Shown here: positions 49,121 to 56,808 of the stretch, piece by piece | Layout of the letters: every line of letters begins with the position of its first letter | Position numbering within the stretch: position 1 is the first letter of the stretch | NCBI RefSeq assembly: GCF_052216985.1 | Contig: NZ_JBQOUY010000008.1 | Span: 1 to 64,000, forward strand | Source of the DNA: Acidaminococcus fermentans_A | GTDB lineage: Bacteria > Bacillota > Negativicutes > Acidaminococcales > Acidaminococcaceae | DNA: 64,000 nt | Direction of reading: 5' to 3' | Notes under the pieces: model-generated | What the model was told of the DNA's origin: nothing | What the model saw: the letters and a program-made list of their open reading frames with translations, nothing else | Databases searched by the model: none | Made by a program: the position numbers and the translations under genes

Positions 49121-49207
49121 CGCCCGGGAAGGGATTCGAACCCTGCTAGCGTCCAATATTTATCCCGGGGACCCGTTAACCGATTAGCTAGCCATAATCG
49201 GCCGGGC
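49121..49207 (-). tRNA. tRNA-like sequence, identity unclear
   Basis: 87 nt with a GCCCGG / CCGGGC acceptor pairing and a perfect T arm AGGGTTCGAATCCCT. The middle does not fold normally: the D arm would be a 6-bp ATTA-type hairpin, and the expected anticodon arm (GTCC / GGAC) has a 14-nt loop. It may be a degenerate tRNA or a tRNA mimic; no CCA is encoded and I cannot assign an anticodon. Confidence 0.45.
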
Positions 49208-49293
49208 CATATGAATACCCCGGAGCGAATTTCCACACTTTTCAGGAGTGCTGGTATTTCACCATCGCTGTACCCGGCGGTATTATTAAAAGA

Positions 49294-49380
49294 TGGTGGT
49301 AAGGGAAGGAGTCGAACCTTTCGAAGCCGGAGGCGGTGGATTTACAGTCCACTGGCATTGACCGCTAGCCACACCCTACC
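49294..49380 (-). tRNA. tRNA-Tyr (GTA)
   Basis: 87 nt including an encoded CCA. Acceptor GGTAGGG with CCTTACC, D stem TGGC / GCCA, anticodon arm GTGGA-CTGTAAA-TCCAC with anticodon GTA, long variable arm and T loop TTCGACT. Class II shape as expected for bacterial Tyr. Phage-borne, transcribed against the flanking lysogeny and integrase genes. Confidence 0.9.
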
Positions 49381-49542
49381 ACGAGTTAACAGGCCAGCCC
49401 CAGGAGCATGTGATTTCTAAGCTTTCGCCTACTCCCATTCGGGAACACAGCTTTTTTCCTTCACGAGCGGCCTGAAAAAGAAGTCTCCGGTATTGGCCAG
49501 CCGAGGATTCTAAGGAGAAATGGAAGCGGTGAAAATCGAAAC

Positions 49543-49560
49543 GCCATATGGCCATATGGC
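49543..49560. promoter_or_regulatory. 18-bp perfect palindrome upstream of the integrase
   Basis: GCCATATGGCCATATGGC is its own reverse complement and lies 62 nt before the small coupled frame and 153 nt before int. It may be a regulator or integrase-accessory site. Confidence 0.4.
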
Positions 49561-49621
49561 TTATCTGGAAAGCCCGCTTCTCCCATGGTCAAGGACTTTT
49601 CCTGTAAAGAAAGGAGGTGCT

Positions 49622-49759
49622 ATGGAACAAAAAGACATAAGTCAGAGACAATTCCACCCGCATTATTATTATACCTCATTCCACCGTTATGACCTAGACC
49701 CAAGGAGGCAATATGTATATCTTCAAAACGCCCGCTGGAACGTGGGCATTTCGGATTGA
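49622..49759 (+). CDS. Small frame overlapping the integrase start
   Basis: 45 residues (MEQKDISQRQFHPHYYYTS...), preceded by an ideal AAAGGAGGTG site and ending 47 nt inside int. It may be an excision-related peptide or serve translational coupling of int. No family recognised. Confidence 0.45.
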   Translation: MEQKDISQRQFHPHYYYTSFHRYDLDPRRQYVYLQNARWNVGISD

Positions 49760-50852
49760 TATAGGAATGGACCCCCGGACTGGAAAACGCCGTCAGAAGT
49801 CCCGCCAGGGCTTCCAGAGAAAGAAAGACGCAGAAGCCGCCGCCCGGGAATTGCAGACGCAGATACAACGGCAAACGTATGTCATGGACAGCCCGTTGAC
49901 GTTCGAACAGTTCAGCCGGGAGTGGATGGAGCGATATAGGTTGACGGTTAAAGAATCAACATACAAGGCTCGGATCCCGGATGTGAACGCCTTGCTATCT
50001 CAGTTCGGCAAGGTCCCTATCCAGAAGATTGACCTACGAACGTATCAGAGCGCCATAAACGAGCTTTCAAAGCACTATGCTATATCTACTCTTAGGCTCA
50101 TCCACAACAGCGCACAGATGATATTTAAGGACGCTAGGCGGTATGAAATCATAGCAAAAGATCCTACGGAGTTCGCAAGACTTCCAAAAGCTCCCGACAG
50201 CATAGGGGTAAAGCTACCGACCTATTTAGACCGGGAACAGCTGGAAGAGTTTTTAGAAGCCACGAAAGCATCCCGCCCGGAGCAGGATTACACAATGTTC
50301 CTTTTGTTGGCCTACACCGGATTGAGAATCGGGGAAGCAATGGCCTTGACATGGGAAGACGTTGACTTCTCAGCCGGACAGATTACAGTCAATAAGACCT
50401 TGTTCTATTCAGCAGGGAAATATAAATTGACCACGCCGAAGACCCGCCGTTCTAATCGCGTCCTGGACGTTCCTGCCGTAGTTCTATCTGCTTTAAAATC
50501 GCACAAGCGGGAGCAAGCCGGAGCCAGGTTAGCCGCCGGGAGCCACTGGCACAAGCCGGAGAATTACGTTTTTACCACACCTACAGATCCAGGACGAGCC
50601 ACAAATCGTTCGTACTGGCGGGAGCATATCAAGGCCGTGCTGAAGCTCTGCCCAGACCTTCCGTTCATCCATCCCCATTCTTTCCGCCACACCCATGCCA
50701 GCCTGCTAGCAGAAGCCGGAGTCAGCTTAGAAGAGATAGTCGACCGGCTAGGCCATACCGCCGACGGCGTGACCCGGAGGATTTACTTGCACGTCACCAA
50801 AGGACGGAGAAAGCAAGTAGCAGAACAATTCGCCCGCTTCATGGGGCAATAA
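49713..50852 (+). CDS. int: Tyrosine recombinase, phage integrase
   Basis: 379 residues: N-terminal arm-binding domain (about 1-55), SAM-like core-binding domain (about 62-160) and catalytic domain. Catalytic residues are Arg205 (GLRIGEA), Lys243, His322 and Arg325 (HPHSFRHTH), His348 (LGHT) and Tyr358 (RRIYLHVT). CCAAGGAGG ribosome site. It inserts the prophage at the 12-bp core and lies next to attR, as is typical. Confidence 0.94.
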   Translation: MYIFKTPAGTWAFRIDIGMDPRTGKRRQKSRQGFQRKKDAEAAARELQTQIQRQTYVMDSPLTFEQFSREWMERYRLTVKESTYKARIPDVNALLSQFGKVPIQKIDLRTYQSAINELSKHYAISTLRLIHNSAQMIFKDARRYEIIAKDPTEFARLPKAPDSIGVKLPTYLDREQLEEFLEATKASRPEQDYTMFLLLAYTGLRIGEAMALTWEDVDFSAGQITVNKTLFYSAGKYKLTTPKTRRSNRVLDVPAVVLSALKSHKREQAGARLAAGSHWHKPENYVFTTPTDPGRATNRSYWREHIKAVLKLCPDLPFIHPHSFRHTHASLLAEAGVSLEEIVDRLGHTADGVTRRIYLHVTKGRRKQVAEQFARFMGQ

Positions 50853-50870
50853 TTTTTTTAATCATTTCCC

Positions 50871-50888
50871 GTGCAGTTTTTGTGCAGT
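50871..50888. repeat. Putative integrase arm-binding site, right
   Basis: GTGCAGTTTTTGTGCAGT, one base different from the left arm-type site, lies 59 nt inside attR. Confidence 0.6.
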
Positions 50889-50896
50889 CCATATAA

Positions 50897-50944
50897 AAAG
50901 AAAGACCCGGAACCGCAGTATTCAAGCGTGTCCGGGATTCTTCT
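50897..50944 (+). terminator. Terminator of int
   Basis: Arms AAGA..CCCGGA and TCCGGG.TTCTT enclose about 18 nt, ending in TTCTTC. It lies between int and attR. Confidence 0.55.
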
Positions 50945-50947
50945 TCC

Positions 50948-50959
50948 AATTATAGCGCA
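50948..50959. other. Right attachment site core (attR)
   Basis: Exact repeat AATTATAGCGCA of the left core; phage DNA lies to the left and host DNA (34 nt to the stop of the zinc-ribbon gene) to the right. Confidence 0.7.
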
Positions 50960-50993
50960 AAAGGAAGCCTCCAGTTTACTGAAAATTTTCTTT

Positions 50994-51395
50994 TTACCAT
51001 CTGATGAAAAAATTACGAAAAAATGTCCATACCAGGATGGCGCCCAGCCCCACCAGGGCAAACCCCAGAAGGGTGGGCAGCAGGAACACGACGCCCAGGA
51101 GCAGGGCTGCCATCACCAGGACCAGTCGGGCGTTCATCTTCACCAGTTCCCAAATGCCTCGCCATTTGGCTTTCCGGGCCGCTTTTTCCTGTTCCCGGCG
51201 CAGGTCTTCCCGATCATAGACTCTCCAGTCCCCATCGCGAGGGCCCTCCTGTCCTGTTTCAATAGTCACCCCATCAAAGGAATCCCGTTCTTCCGCGCTC
51301 ATCACCTGGGCTTCCACGTCCTCATTGGGCGTGCCGCAGCCCGGGCAGGCTTCCATATCGTCCGGATATTCCAGTCCACAATGCTTACAGATCAT
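50994..51395 (-). CDS. Zinc-ribbon membrane protein
   Basis: 133 residues: N-terminal zinc ribbon (CKHCGLEYPDDMEACPGCG), an acidic linker and a hydrophobic C-terminal hairpin (about 88-125). Function unknown; such proteins are often envelope-associated. In a phage-free chromosome it would lie just upstream of the thlA promoter. Confidence 0.7.
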   Translation of the reverse strand: MICKHCGLEYPDDMEACPGCGTPNEDVEAQVMSAEERDSFDGVTIETGQEGPRDGDWRVYDREDLRREQEKAARKAKWRGIWELVKMNARLVLVMAALLLGVVFLLPTLLGFALVGLGAILVWTFFRNFFIRW

Positions 51396-51404
51396 AGATT
51401 ACTC

Positions 51405-52931
51405 CTACACAAATTGAGAAAACAGCATCAGGAATCCCATTTCATCCAGGTACCGGGGATCCGATGGTTCCAGTTTCAGCTGATTCCGGATCTCCATATA
51501 GGCCCGGGTCAGGTCCCGGTGGGGAATGCCGAAGGTTTCCAGATAGAAAGGTTTCTTTTGGGCAGCCCGCTTCTCATTGATCTCCAAGAAATTCTCCACC
51601 AAAGCCGCCGCCCACACCTGGGCCTCCAGCGCACCGGTATAGGGCTCCGAGGTCTGGAAGTCCGCCCACATATGGCGGAGGAGACGAATATCGTATTCGC
51701 TGCGTCCGCTGACCAGCAGGATTTCCTGGATGATCTTCTCCACCGGAGAGAGGTTCTCCGGCAGCACGCTGGGCTGGTATTCCTGCTGCCTGGTCTCATA
51801 GGGGAACCGGCAGCCGGCGGGATTCTTGCTCATGAGGCGCAGCACCTGGCGGCAGACCAGGGCCTGCCGGGAAAGGAATTCCGTCCAGTCCGCTCCGGGC
51901 TTCTGGACATCGTACCAGTCCCGGCATTCCGTCAGCACTTCCAGCAGCCGTTTCCGGGCCAAGGGCTTCAGGCTGTAGGTCTGGAGATAGTTCATCCCCA
52001 TGCTCCTGTTATAGAACACATGGCCCATCATGACCCGGTCTTCCAGGGGGGTCTCCCCTTCCAGGGGGAAAGTCAGGTAATAGGGCTCTCCCGTCAGGAA
52101 ATCCCGGCAGACATACCGGTATTCATCAATGGGCTCCTCGATGGTAAAAATGGACAGGAACCCCAGGCATAGTTCGTTCACCAGCTGGGGATAGGCACTG
52201 TGCCCATTCTTCCGGAAATATTCCAGAGGGGTCAGGTCCCCTTCGATCAGGTGGTAATCAAAGAGGAAATAATCCCAATAGCCCCGCCAGAAGGCATCCA
52301 TCCCATCGTTTTCCAGGTCCAGGGTCCCCAGGGCCGTTTCATACAGGGTGACGGAACGGTCAAAATCCAGGTTGAATTCATCTTTCTGGAAAAACTGATG
52401 GATCTCTTCCATCACCCCTCGGAGGGATTCTCCCGCATTCAGGAACACCCTGCCTTCCGGGGGAGGGGCGCTCTTCTCTTCCCGGGCTTCTTCTCCAGGG
52501 AGATACACCCCGCTCTCATCGATGATGGCCAGGGTTCCGTCGTCCCGGAGCAGCTGTTCCCGGGCCAGATAGGGAGCCAGGGAACTGGACAGTTTCCCCT
52601 CCTGCTTCAAGAACACGAAAAAGCTTCCCAGGGTATCCAGGAAATCCTTCACGGAAGCGTAGGAAACCTGGAAATCCACCACATTCCGGCCGCACCAGGA
52701 AACCAGATCCACAATGTCGTCTTCTGTCATCTCTTCCAAGGTCATTTCTGCGTTCTCGATATAGATGCACAGCATCACCAGCTGTCCCCACTGATGCTGC
52801 ATGGCCGGGTCATCCACTCCGTGCCAGCCCAGATGGCGGAAGTACGCTTCCACATCTTCCTGGGGCAGCACCAATTCCCAGCCGGTATCATTACTGTAAA
52901 AACTTTCTATTGCATCATAGACATTCGGCAT
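51405..52931 (-). CDS. Conserved-looking cytoplasmic protein, unknown function
   Basis: 508 residues, rich in acidic and aromatic residues, no membrane segment. The first 110 residues form a helical region; no catalytic motif recognised. Starts MPNVYDAIESFYSNDTGWEL; ends 9 nt before the zinc-ribbon gene, so both are probably co-transcribed. Confidence 0.65.
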   Translation of the reverse strand: MPNVYDAIESFYSNDTGWELVLPQEDVEAYFRHLGWHGVDDPAMQHQWGQLVMLCIYIENAEMTLEEMTEDDIVDLVSWCGRNVVDFQVSYASVKDFLDTLGSFFVFLKQEGKLSSSLAPYLAREQLLRDDGTLAIIDESGVYLPGEEAREEKSAPPPEGRVFLNAGESLRGVMEEIHQFFQKDEFNLDFDRSVTLYETALGTLDLENDGMDAFWRGYWDYFLFDYHLIEGDLTPLEYFRKNGHSAYPQLVNELCLGFLSIFTIEEPIDEYRYVCRDFLTGEPYYLTFPLEGETPLEDRVMMGHVFYNRSMGMNYLQTYSLKPLARKRLLEVLTECRDWYDVQKPGADWTEFLSRQALVCRQVLRLMSKNPAGCRFPYETRQQEYQPSVLPENLSPVEKIIQEILLVSGRSEYDIRLLRHMWADFQTSEPYTGALEAQVWAAALVENFLEINEKRAAQKKPFYLETFGIPHRDLTRAYMEIRNQLKLEPSDPRYLDEMGFLMLFSQFV

Positions 52932-52971
52932 TGTTTGTCACCTTACTTCATTGTTTGCTATCAACAGGCCC

Positions 52972-53604
52972 TCAGCCCAAGATCCGGGAAGAACAGAAGT
53001 CCACTACCGGGCAGGCCCCGCAGTCCGGCTTCCGGGCCTTGCAGATTTTCCGGCCATGCCAGATGAACCAGTGATGGGCCTCTCCCCACTGGGACCGGGG
53101 AATCAGCTTCATCAGATCCTGTTCCACGGCCAGGGGATCATTCCCTTCGGAAAGCCCCAGCCGATGGGCCACCCGGAACACATGGGTATCTACGGCGATA
53201 GCCGGCTGGCCGAAAGCCACGCTCAGCATCACATCCGCCGTTTTCCGCCCCACTCCGGGCAGGCTCAGGAGGCTTTTCATGTCCTGGGGGACTTCCGAAT
53301 GGAACTCCTCCACCAGCTTCCGGCACAGGCCCAGGATATTCCGGGCTTTGGAGCGGAACAGGCCGCAGTCCCGGATTTTTTCTTCCAGCTGTTCTTGGGT
53401 GAGAGCCCCCAGCTTTTCCGGCGTATCGAATTCCGGGAACAGCCGGGCCGTCACCTTGTTCACCCGTTCATCGGTGCACTGGGCCGAAAGGACCACCGCC
53501 ACCAGCAGCTCAAAAGGAGACCCATAGTGGAGGGCCGTCCCCTGCCCCCGATAGGTTTCCTCCAGGCCCTTCAAGATGGCCTGCACCCGTTCTTTCTTCC
53601 GCAT
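52972..53604 (-). CDS. nth: Endonuclease III
   Basis: A DNA glycosylase/AP lyase for oxidised pyrimidines. 210 residues with helix-hairpin-helix LPGVGRKTADV (catalytic Lys121), Asp139 in AVDTHVFRV and a 4Fe-4S cluster at Cys188, 195, 198 and 204 (C-x6-C-x2-C-x5-C). The ATG at 53604 overlaps the upstream TGA (TGATG). The open frame runs on upstream inside the PFL gene but is not coding there. Confidence 0.95.
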   Translation of the reverse strand: MRKKERVQAILKGLEETYRGQGTALHYGSPFELLVAVVLSAQCTDERVNKVTARLFPEFDTPEKLGALTQEQLEEKIRDCGLFRSKARNILGLCRKLVEEFHSEVPQDMKSLLSLPGVGRKTADVMLSVAFGQPAIAVDTHVFRVAHRLGLSEGNDPLAVEQDLMKLIPRSQWGEAHHWFIWHGRKICKARKPDCGACPVVDFCSSRILG

Positions 53605-54965
53605 CAGTTGGTCAGGCTCCGTACCGGTGCCGGGATCCGTCCGCCCCGATGGATGAACACATCCGGTTTGAAAGGATTGACGGCGATGATGGGCGCATAG
53701 CCCAGGAGACCGCCGAATTCTACTTTGTCCCCTACCTTCTTGCCGGGCACAGGGATCAGCCGCACCGCGGTGGTCTTGTTGTTGATCATGCCCACAGCCG
53801 CTTCGTCGGCGATGACGGCGGAGATGGTTTCTGCGGTAGTATCCCCCGGAACGGCGATCATATCCAGCCCCACTGAGCACACGCAGGTCATGGCTTCCAG
53901 TTTCTCGATGGTCAGGGAACCCTTTTCCACAGCCGCGATCATGCCGGCATCTTCCGATACAGGGATGAAAGCACCGCTCAGGCCGCCTACATAGCTGGAG
54001 GCCATCAGGCCGCCTTTTTTCACTGCATCGTTCAGCATGGCCAGGGCCGCCGTGGTGCCCGGGCAGCCACAGGATTCCAGGCCGATCTCTTCCAGGATAT
54101 GGGCTACGGAATCCCCTACCGCCGGGGTGGGCGCCAGGGACAGGTCGATGATCCCGAACTGGGTATCCAGCCGTTTGGCCGCTTCCTGGGCCACCAGCTG
54201 GCCTACCCGGGTGATCTTGAAGGCTGTCTTCTTGATGGTCTCCGCCACCACGCCGATATCTTCTCCCCGGACCGCTTCCAGGGCGTGCTTCACCACGCCG
54301 GGACCGGATACCCCTACATTGATGACGGTCTCTGGTTCCGTGACTCCATGGAAGGCCCCGGCCATGAAGGGGTTATCCTGGACCGGGTTGCAGAAGATCA
54401 CCAGTTTGGCACAGCCCAGGGCATCCTGGTCCGCGGTGAGACGGGCGGTTTCCTTCACCACCTGGCCCATTTCCCGGACGGCGTCCATATTGATGCCGGC
54501 CTTGGTGGAACCGATGGCCACAGAAGAGCATACGATGTCCGTGGTAGCAAGAACTTCCGGGATGGAACGGATCAGGGTCCGATCCCCATGGGTGTACCCT
54601 TTTTCCACCAGGGCGCTGAAGCCGCCGATGAAGTTCACCCCTACGGCTTTGGCCGCGTCATCCAGGGCTTTGGCCAGGGGCACGTAGCTGTCCGTCTGGC
54701 AGGCTTCTCCCACCAGAGAGATCGGGGTCACAGAGATCCGTTTGTGGATGATGGGCACCCCCAGTTCTGCTTCCAGCTGTTCGCCCACCTTCACCAGGTT
54801 CCGGGCTTTGTCTGTGATCTTGTCATAGATCTTCCGGGCACAGACCTTCACATCCGGATCCGCGCAGTCCCGGAGGCTGATGCCCATGGTGATGGTGCGC
54901 ACATCCAAGTTATTCTGGGTGATCATCCGGGTGGTTTCCAGTACATCTTTGATTTCGTAGAACAT
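53604..54965 (-). CDS. PFL family protein (UPF0210/DUF711)
   Basis: 453 residues, distantly related to pyruvate formate-lyase by fold but without known activity. Recognisable sequence includes VRTITMGISLRDCADPD, GGFSALVEKGYTHGD and GCPGTTAALAMLNDAVKKGG. It is almost always paired with an ACT protein (encoded 12 nt upstream), as here. Confidence 0.9.
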   Translation of the reverse strand: MFYEIKDVLETTRMITQNNLDVRTITMGISLRDCADPDVKVCARKIYDKITDKARNLVKVGEQLEAELGVPIIHKRISVTPISLVGEACQTDSYVPLAKALDDAAKAVGVNFIGGFSALVEKGYTHGDRTLIRSIPEVLATTDIVCSSVAIGSTKAGINMDAVREMGQVVKETARLTADQDALGCAKLVIFCNPVQDNPFMAGAFHGVTEPETVINVGVSGPGVVKHALEAVRGEDIGVVAETIKKTAFKITRVGQLVAQEAAKRLDTQFGIIDLSLAPTPAVGDSVAHILEEIGLESCGCPGTTAALAMLNDAVKKGGLMASSYVGGLSGAFIPVSEDAGMIAAVEKGSLTIEKLEAMTCVCSVGLDMIAVPGDTTAETISAVIADEAAVGMINNKTTAVRLIPVPGKKVGDKVEFGGLLGYAPIIAVNPFKPDVFIHRGGRIPAPVRSLTN

Positions 54966-54977
54966 GTACGGGCCTCC

Positions 54978-55247
54978 TTAAATCCGGTGCATGGCCGTAA
55001 AGATCTGTTCGCTCTGTACGCGGATTTCCACGCCCAGTTCCTTGCCCAGGGCCGTGGCCTTTTCTTTCAGGGCTTCCACAGATACAGCCGCATTGTCCAG
55101 GTCGCCGATCAGGACCATGTTGAAGAATCCGTCATCGATGTTCTGGTTGATGTTCAGGATATTCACATTGTTTTCCGCCAGCAGCGTGCTTGCCTTGGCG
55201 ATGATGCCCACTTTGTCCACACCTACGATGGTCATAACGATACGCAT
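54978..55247 (-). CDS. ACT domain protein (UPF0237)
   Basis: 89 residues forming one ACT domain (MRIVMTIVGVDKVGIIAKAS, NINQNIDDGFFNMVL), probably a small-molecule sensor for the PFL protein. I use ATG 55247, three codons inside the open frame, following AAAGGATG. Confidence 0.9.
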   Translation of the reverse strand: MRIVMTIVGVDKVGIIAKASTLLAENNVNILNINQNIDDGFFNMVLIGDLDNAAVSVEALKEKATALGKELGVEIRVQSEQIFTAMHRI

Positions 55248-55308
55248 AGATAACATCCTTTCTGTTTCAGGGACTCCGGAATTGGTTTACTGCAGGAGTT
55301 TACATTTT

Positions 55309-55337
55309 ATTATACGATAAAATCCCACTGCCTTCAA
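55309..55337 (-). promoter_or_regulatory. Promoter of the ACT-PFL-nth operon
   Basis: TTGAAG (55337-55332), 17 nt, TATAAT (55314-55309) on the minus strand, about 60 nt before the ACT start. Confidence 0.75.
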
Positions 55338-55339
55338 TG

Positions 55340-55460
55340 TTACTGAAAGAATCCACAAGGATTTCACGATTTTCCGTCTCCGATGCACGAGATGTGTGTC
55401 CCCCTGAAAGGGAGAAAGGCCCCGCGTCAGCGGGTAGAGGGGGCCTTCCGTATCATATGA
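55340..55460. repeat. GC-rich hairpin spacer before purC, repeat-like
   Basis: In the 318-nt gap before purC, arms AAGGCCCC and GGGGGCCTT (55423-55453) enclose a nested CCCGC / GCGGG. A 25-codon frame (MHEMCVPLKGRK...) crosses it; I recall similar spurious peptides in other Firmicutes, so this is probably a dispersed intergenic repeat. No purine riboswitch fold is evident. Confidence 0.4.
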
Positions 55461-55524
55461 AACAAACATTCCCACCCATAACGAGAAAATTATTCGACTA
55501 AACCCCGTTCTTGTGATATGATAG

Positions 55525-55530
55525 GGATAC
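55525..55530 (+). promoter_or_regulatory. Candidate purC -10 region
   Basis: Around 55513-55532 the sequence CTTGTGATATGATAGG has a TGA-extended TATGAT about 45 nt before the ATG, with TTCGAC about 18 nt upstream as a weak -35. Confidence 0.4.
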
Positions 55531-55565
55531 AAAACCGTACTGTCTATTTTCAAGGAGGATGGATC

Positions 55566-56441
55566 ATGCAGGAATATAAACCCGTTAAATCTGGGAAAGT
55601 CCGTGAAATCTACGATCTGGGCGACAGCCTGATCATGGTGGCGTCCGATCGGATCTCCGCCTTCGACCACATTCTGAAAAACACCATTACCGACAAAGGG
55701 GCCATCCTGACCCAGATGTCCAAATTCTGGTTCGACTATACCAAGGACATCATCCCCAACCACATGATCAGTGTGGATCCTGCGGATATGCCTGAATTCT
55801 TCCGGACGCCGGAATTTGCCGGCAAGAGCATGAAATGCCGGAAACTGGACATGATCCCGGTAGAATGCATCGTCCGGGGCTACATCACCGGCAGCGGCTG
55901 GGAATCCTATAAAGAAAACGGCACCGTCTGCGGTATCCAGATGCCCGAAGGGTTGAAAGAATGCCAGAAGCTGCCCGAACCCCTCTTCACCCCCAGCACC
56001 AAAGCCGAACTGGGCGACCATGATGAAAACATCACGGAAGACCAGTGCGTCACCTACCTGGAAAAGATCTATCCGGGCAAAGGGGCGGAATATACCAAGG
56101 CCATCAAGGACGCCACCATCGCCCTCTATAAAAAATGCGCCGATTATGCCTATGAAAGAGGCATCATCATCGCGGATACCAAATTCGAATTCGGCCTGAA
56201 CGAAAAAGGCGAAGTGGTCCTGGGCGACGAAATGCTTACTCCGGACAGCTCCCGGTTCTGGCCCCTGGCAGGGTATGAAGCCGGCAAGAGCCAGCCGTCC
56301 TACGACAAACAGTTCGTCCGTGACTGGCTGAAAGCCAACCCGGACAGCGACTACCTGCTGCCCCAGGACGTGATCGACAAGACCATCGCCAAATACAAAG
56401 AAGCCTACGAAATGCTCACCGGAAAGAAGTTCGGGGAATAA
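55566..56441 (+). CDS. purC: Phosphoribosylaminoimidazole-succinocarboxamide synthase
   Basis: Joins aspartate to CAIR in purine synthesis with ATP. 291 residues: SGKVREIYDLGDSLIMVASD, VRGYITGSGW, DTKFEFGLNE and DEMLTPDSSRFW are present. It is of the longer SAICAR-synthetase type. The ATG at 55566 follows CAAGGAGG. The only plus-strand host gene of the window, standing alone between divergent and convergent units. Confidence 0.95.
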   Translation: MQEYKPVKSGKVREIYDLGDSLIMVASDRISAFDHILKNTITDKGAILTQMSKFWFDYTKDIIPNHMISVDPADMPEFFRTPEFAGKSMKCRKLDMIPVECIVRGYITGSGWESYKENGTVCGIQMPEGLKECQKLPEPLFTPSTKAELGDHDENITEDQCVTYLEKIYPGKGAEYTKAIKDATIALYKKCADYAYERGIIIADTKFEFGLNEKGEVVLGDEMLTPDSSRFWPLAGYEAGKSQPSYDKQFVRDWLKANPDSDYLLPQDVIDKTIAKYKEAYEMLTGKKFGE

Positions 56442-56448
56442 GGAATAG

Positions 56449-56485
56449 AAAAAAGGGGGTGTGAAAAAATACTTTTTCACACCCC
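56449..56485 (-). terminator. Hairpin GGGGGTGTG downstream of purC
   Basis: Long stem GGGGTGTGAAAAAGTA / TTTTTTCACACCCC followed on the minus strand by CCTTTTTTC, so it can end minus transcripts from 56809. A sister hairpin is at 62189-62214. Confidence 0.7.
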
Positions 56486-56514
56486 GTCACTAGTCACTAG
56501 TCTCTAGTCACTAG
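56486..56514. repeat. GTCACTAGTCACTAG-type short repeat
   Basis: Repeated TCACTAG/TCTCTAG units (self-complementary ACTAGT), directly after the hairpin. Same arrangement as the CGAGAC and CGCGAC repeats elsewhere in the window. Confidence 0.6.
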
Positions 56515-56544
56515 CCGATGGAAGCCAGCTGACGCTAGCGAAAT

Positions 56545-56583
56545 AAAGGCGCTGGGGATGATTTTTTCACAGCGCCTTTTTTT
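56545..56583 (+). terminator. Terminator of purC
   Basis: GGCGCTG / CAGCGCC with seven T residues on the plus strand. Confidence 0.75.
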
Positions 56584-56690
56584 GTCACAGGTCGCGGGCC
56601 ATGAGTCGCGGGCCGTTGGAAAGGACCCGTCCTGCGGCCAGGTCCTTTTAAAGGTCCAGAATCAGAACCGTGCTAGATAGAACAACGGTT
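56584..56690 (-). repeat. Intergenic composite repeat, copy B
   Basis: Reads on the minus strand like copy A at 5-117: TTCTATCTAGCACGGTTCTG, TAAAAGGACCTGGCCGCAGG, then TTTCCAACGGC and CGCGACTCATGGCCCGCGAC, again running into a terminator hairpin. No protein is encoded. Confidence 0.6.
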
Positions 56691-56751
56691 ATTTCATGGA
56701 TGGCAGACCTGGGTTTACTCATTCAAAAATTTGCCTGCAAATTTCTCATTC

Positions 56752-56806
56752 GGCTCGAGACCCGAGACCCGAGACTCGAGACCGGGGTGTTGCACGTTAC
56801 GACACC
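56752..56806 (-). repeat. CGAGAC repeat with GTGTTGC hairpin after the nucleosidase gene
   Basis: Four CGAGAC(C) units (56752-56783) beside a hairpin GGTGT / ACACC (56786-56806) directly at the 3' end of the nucleosidase gene. A closely related pair follows ileS (62863-62919). Confidence 0.55.
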
Positions 56807-56808
56807 TC

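Larger units (their letters stand above)
7185..50959. mobile_element. Temperate podovirus prophage, about 43.8 kb
   Basis: Bounded by the direct repeat AATTATAGCGCA at 7185-7196 and 50948-50959. Integrase is at the right end, lysogeny genes are on the plus strand, and early and late genes are on the minus strand. Capsid genes resemble Bordetella phage BPP-1 and tail/internal virion genes resemble T7, which indicates a short tail. All expected modules are present (integration, repression, replication, recombination, packaging, head, tail, lysis), so it may be inducible. Confidence 0.92.

Noticed and set aside
49294..49380. tRNA-Tyr as the integration target
   Set aside because: The tRNA lies about 1.6 kb inside the right end and no partial copy is found at the left end; the 12-bp repeat at 7185 and 50948 fits better.
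53605..53880. N-terminal extension of nth into the PFL gene
   Set aside because: The extension is Arg/His-rich out-of-frame translation of the PFL gene; ATG 53604 is coupled to the upstream stop and gives the normal Nth start.
55340..55565. Purine riboswitch before purC
   Set aside because: I could not find the three-way junction with conserved loops; the hairpin present is a simple nested stem.
55287..56480. 397-codon open frame antisense to purC
   Set aside because: Shadow of the purC frame: low-quality composition, no ribosome site, and purC is unmistakable.
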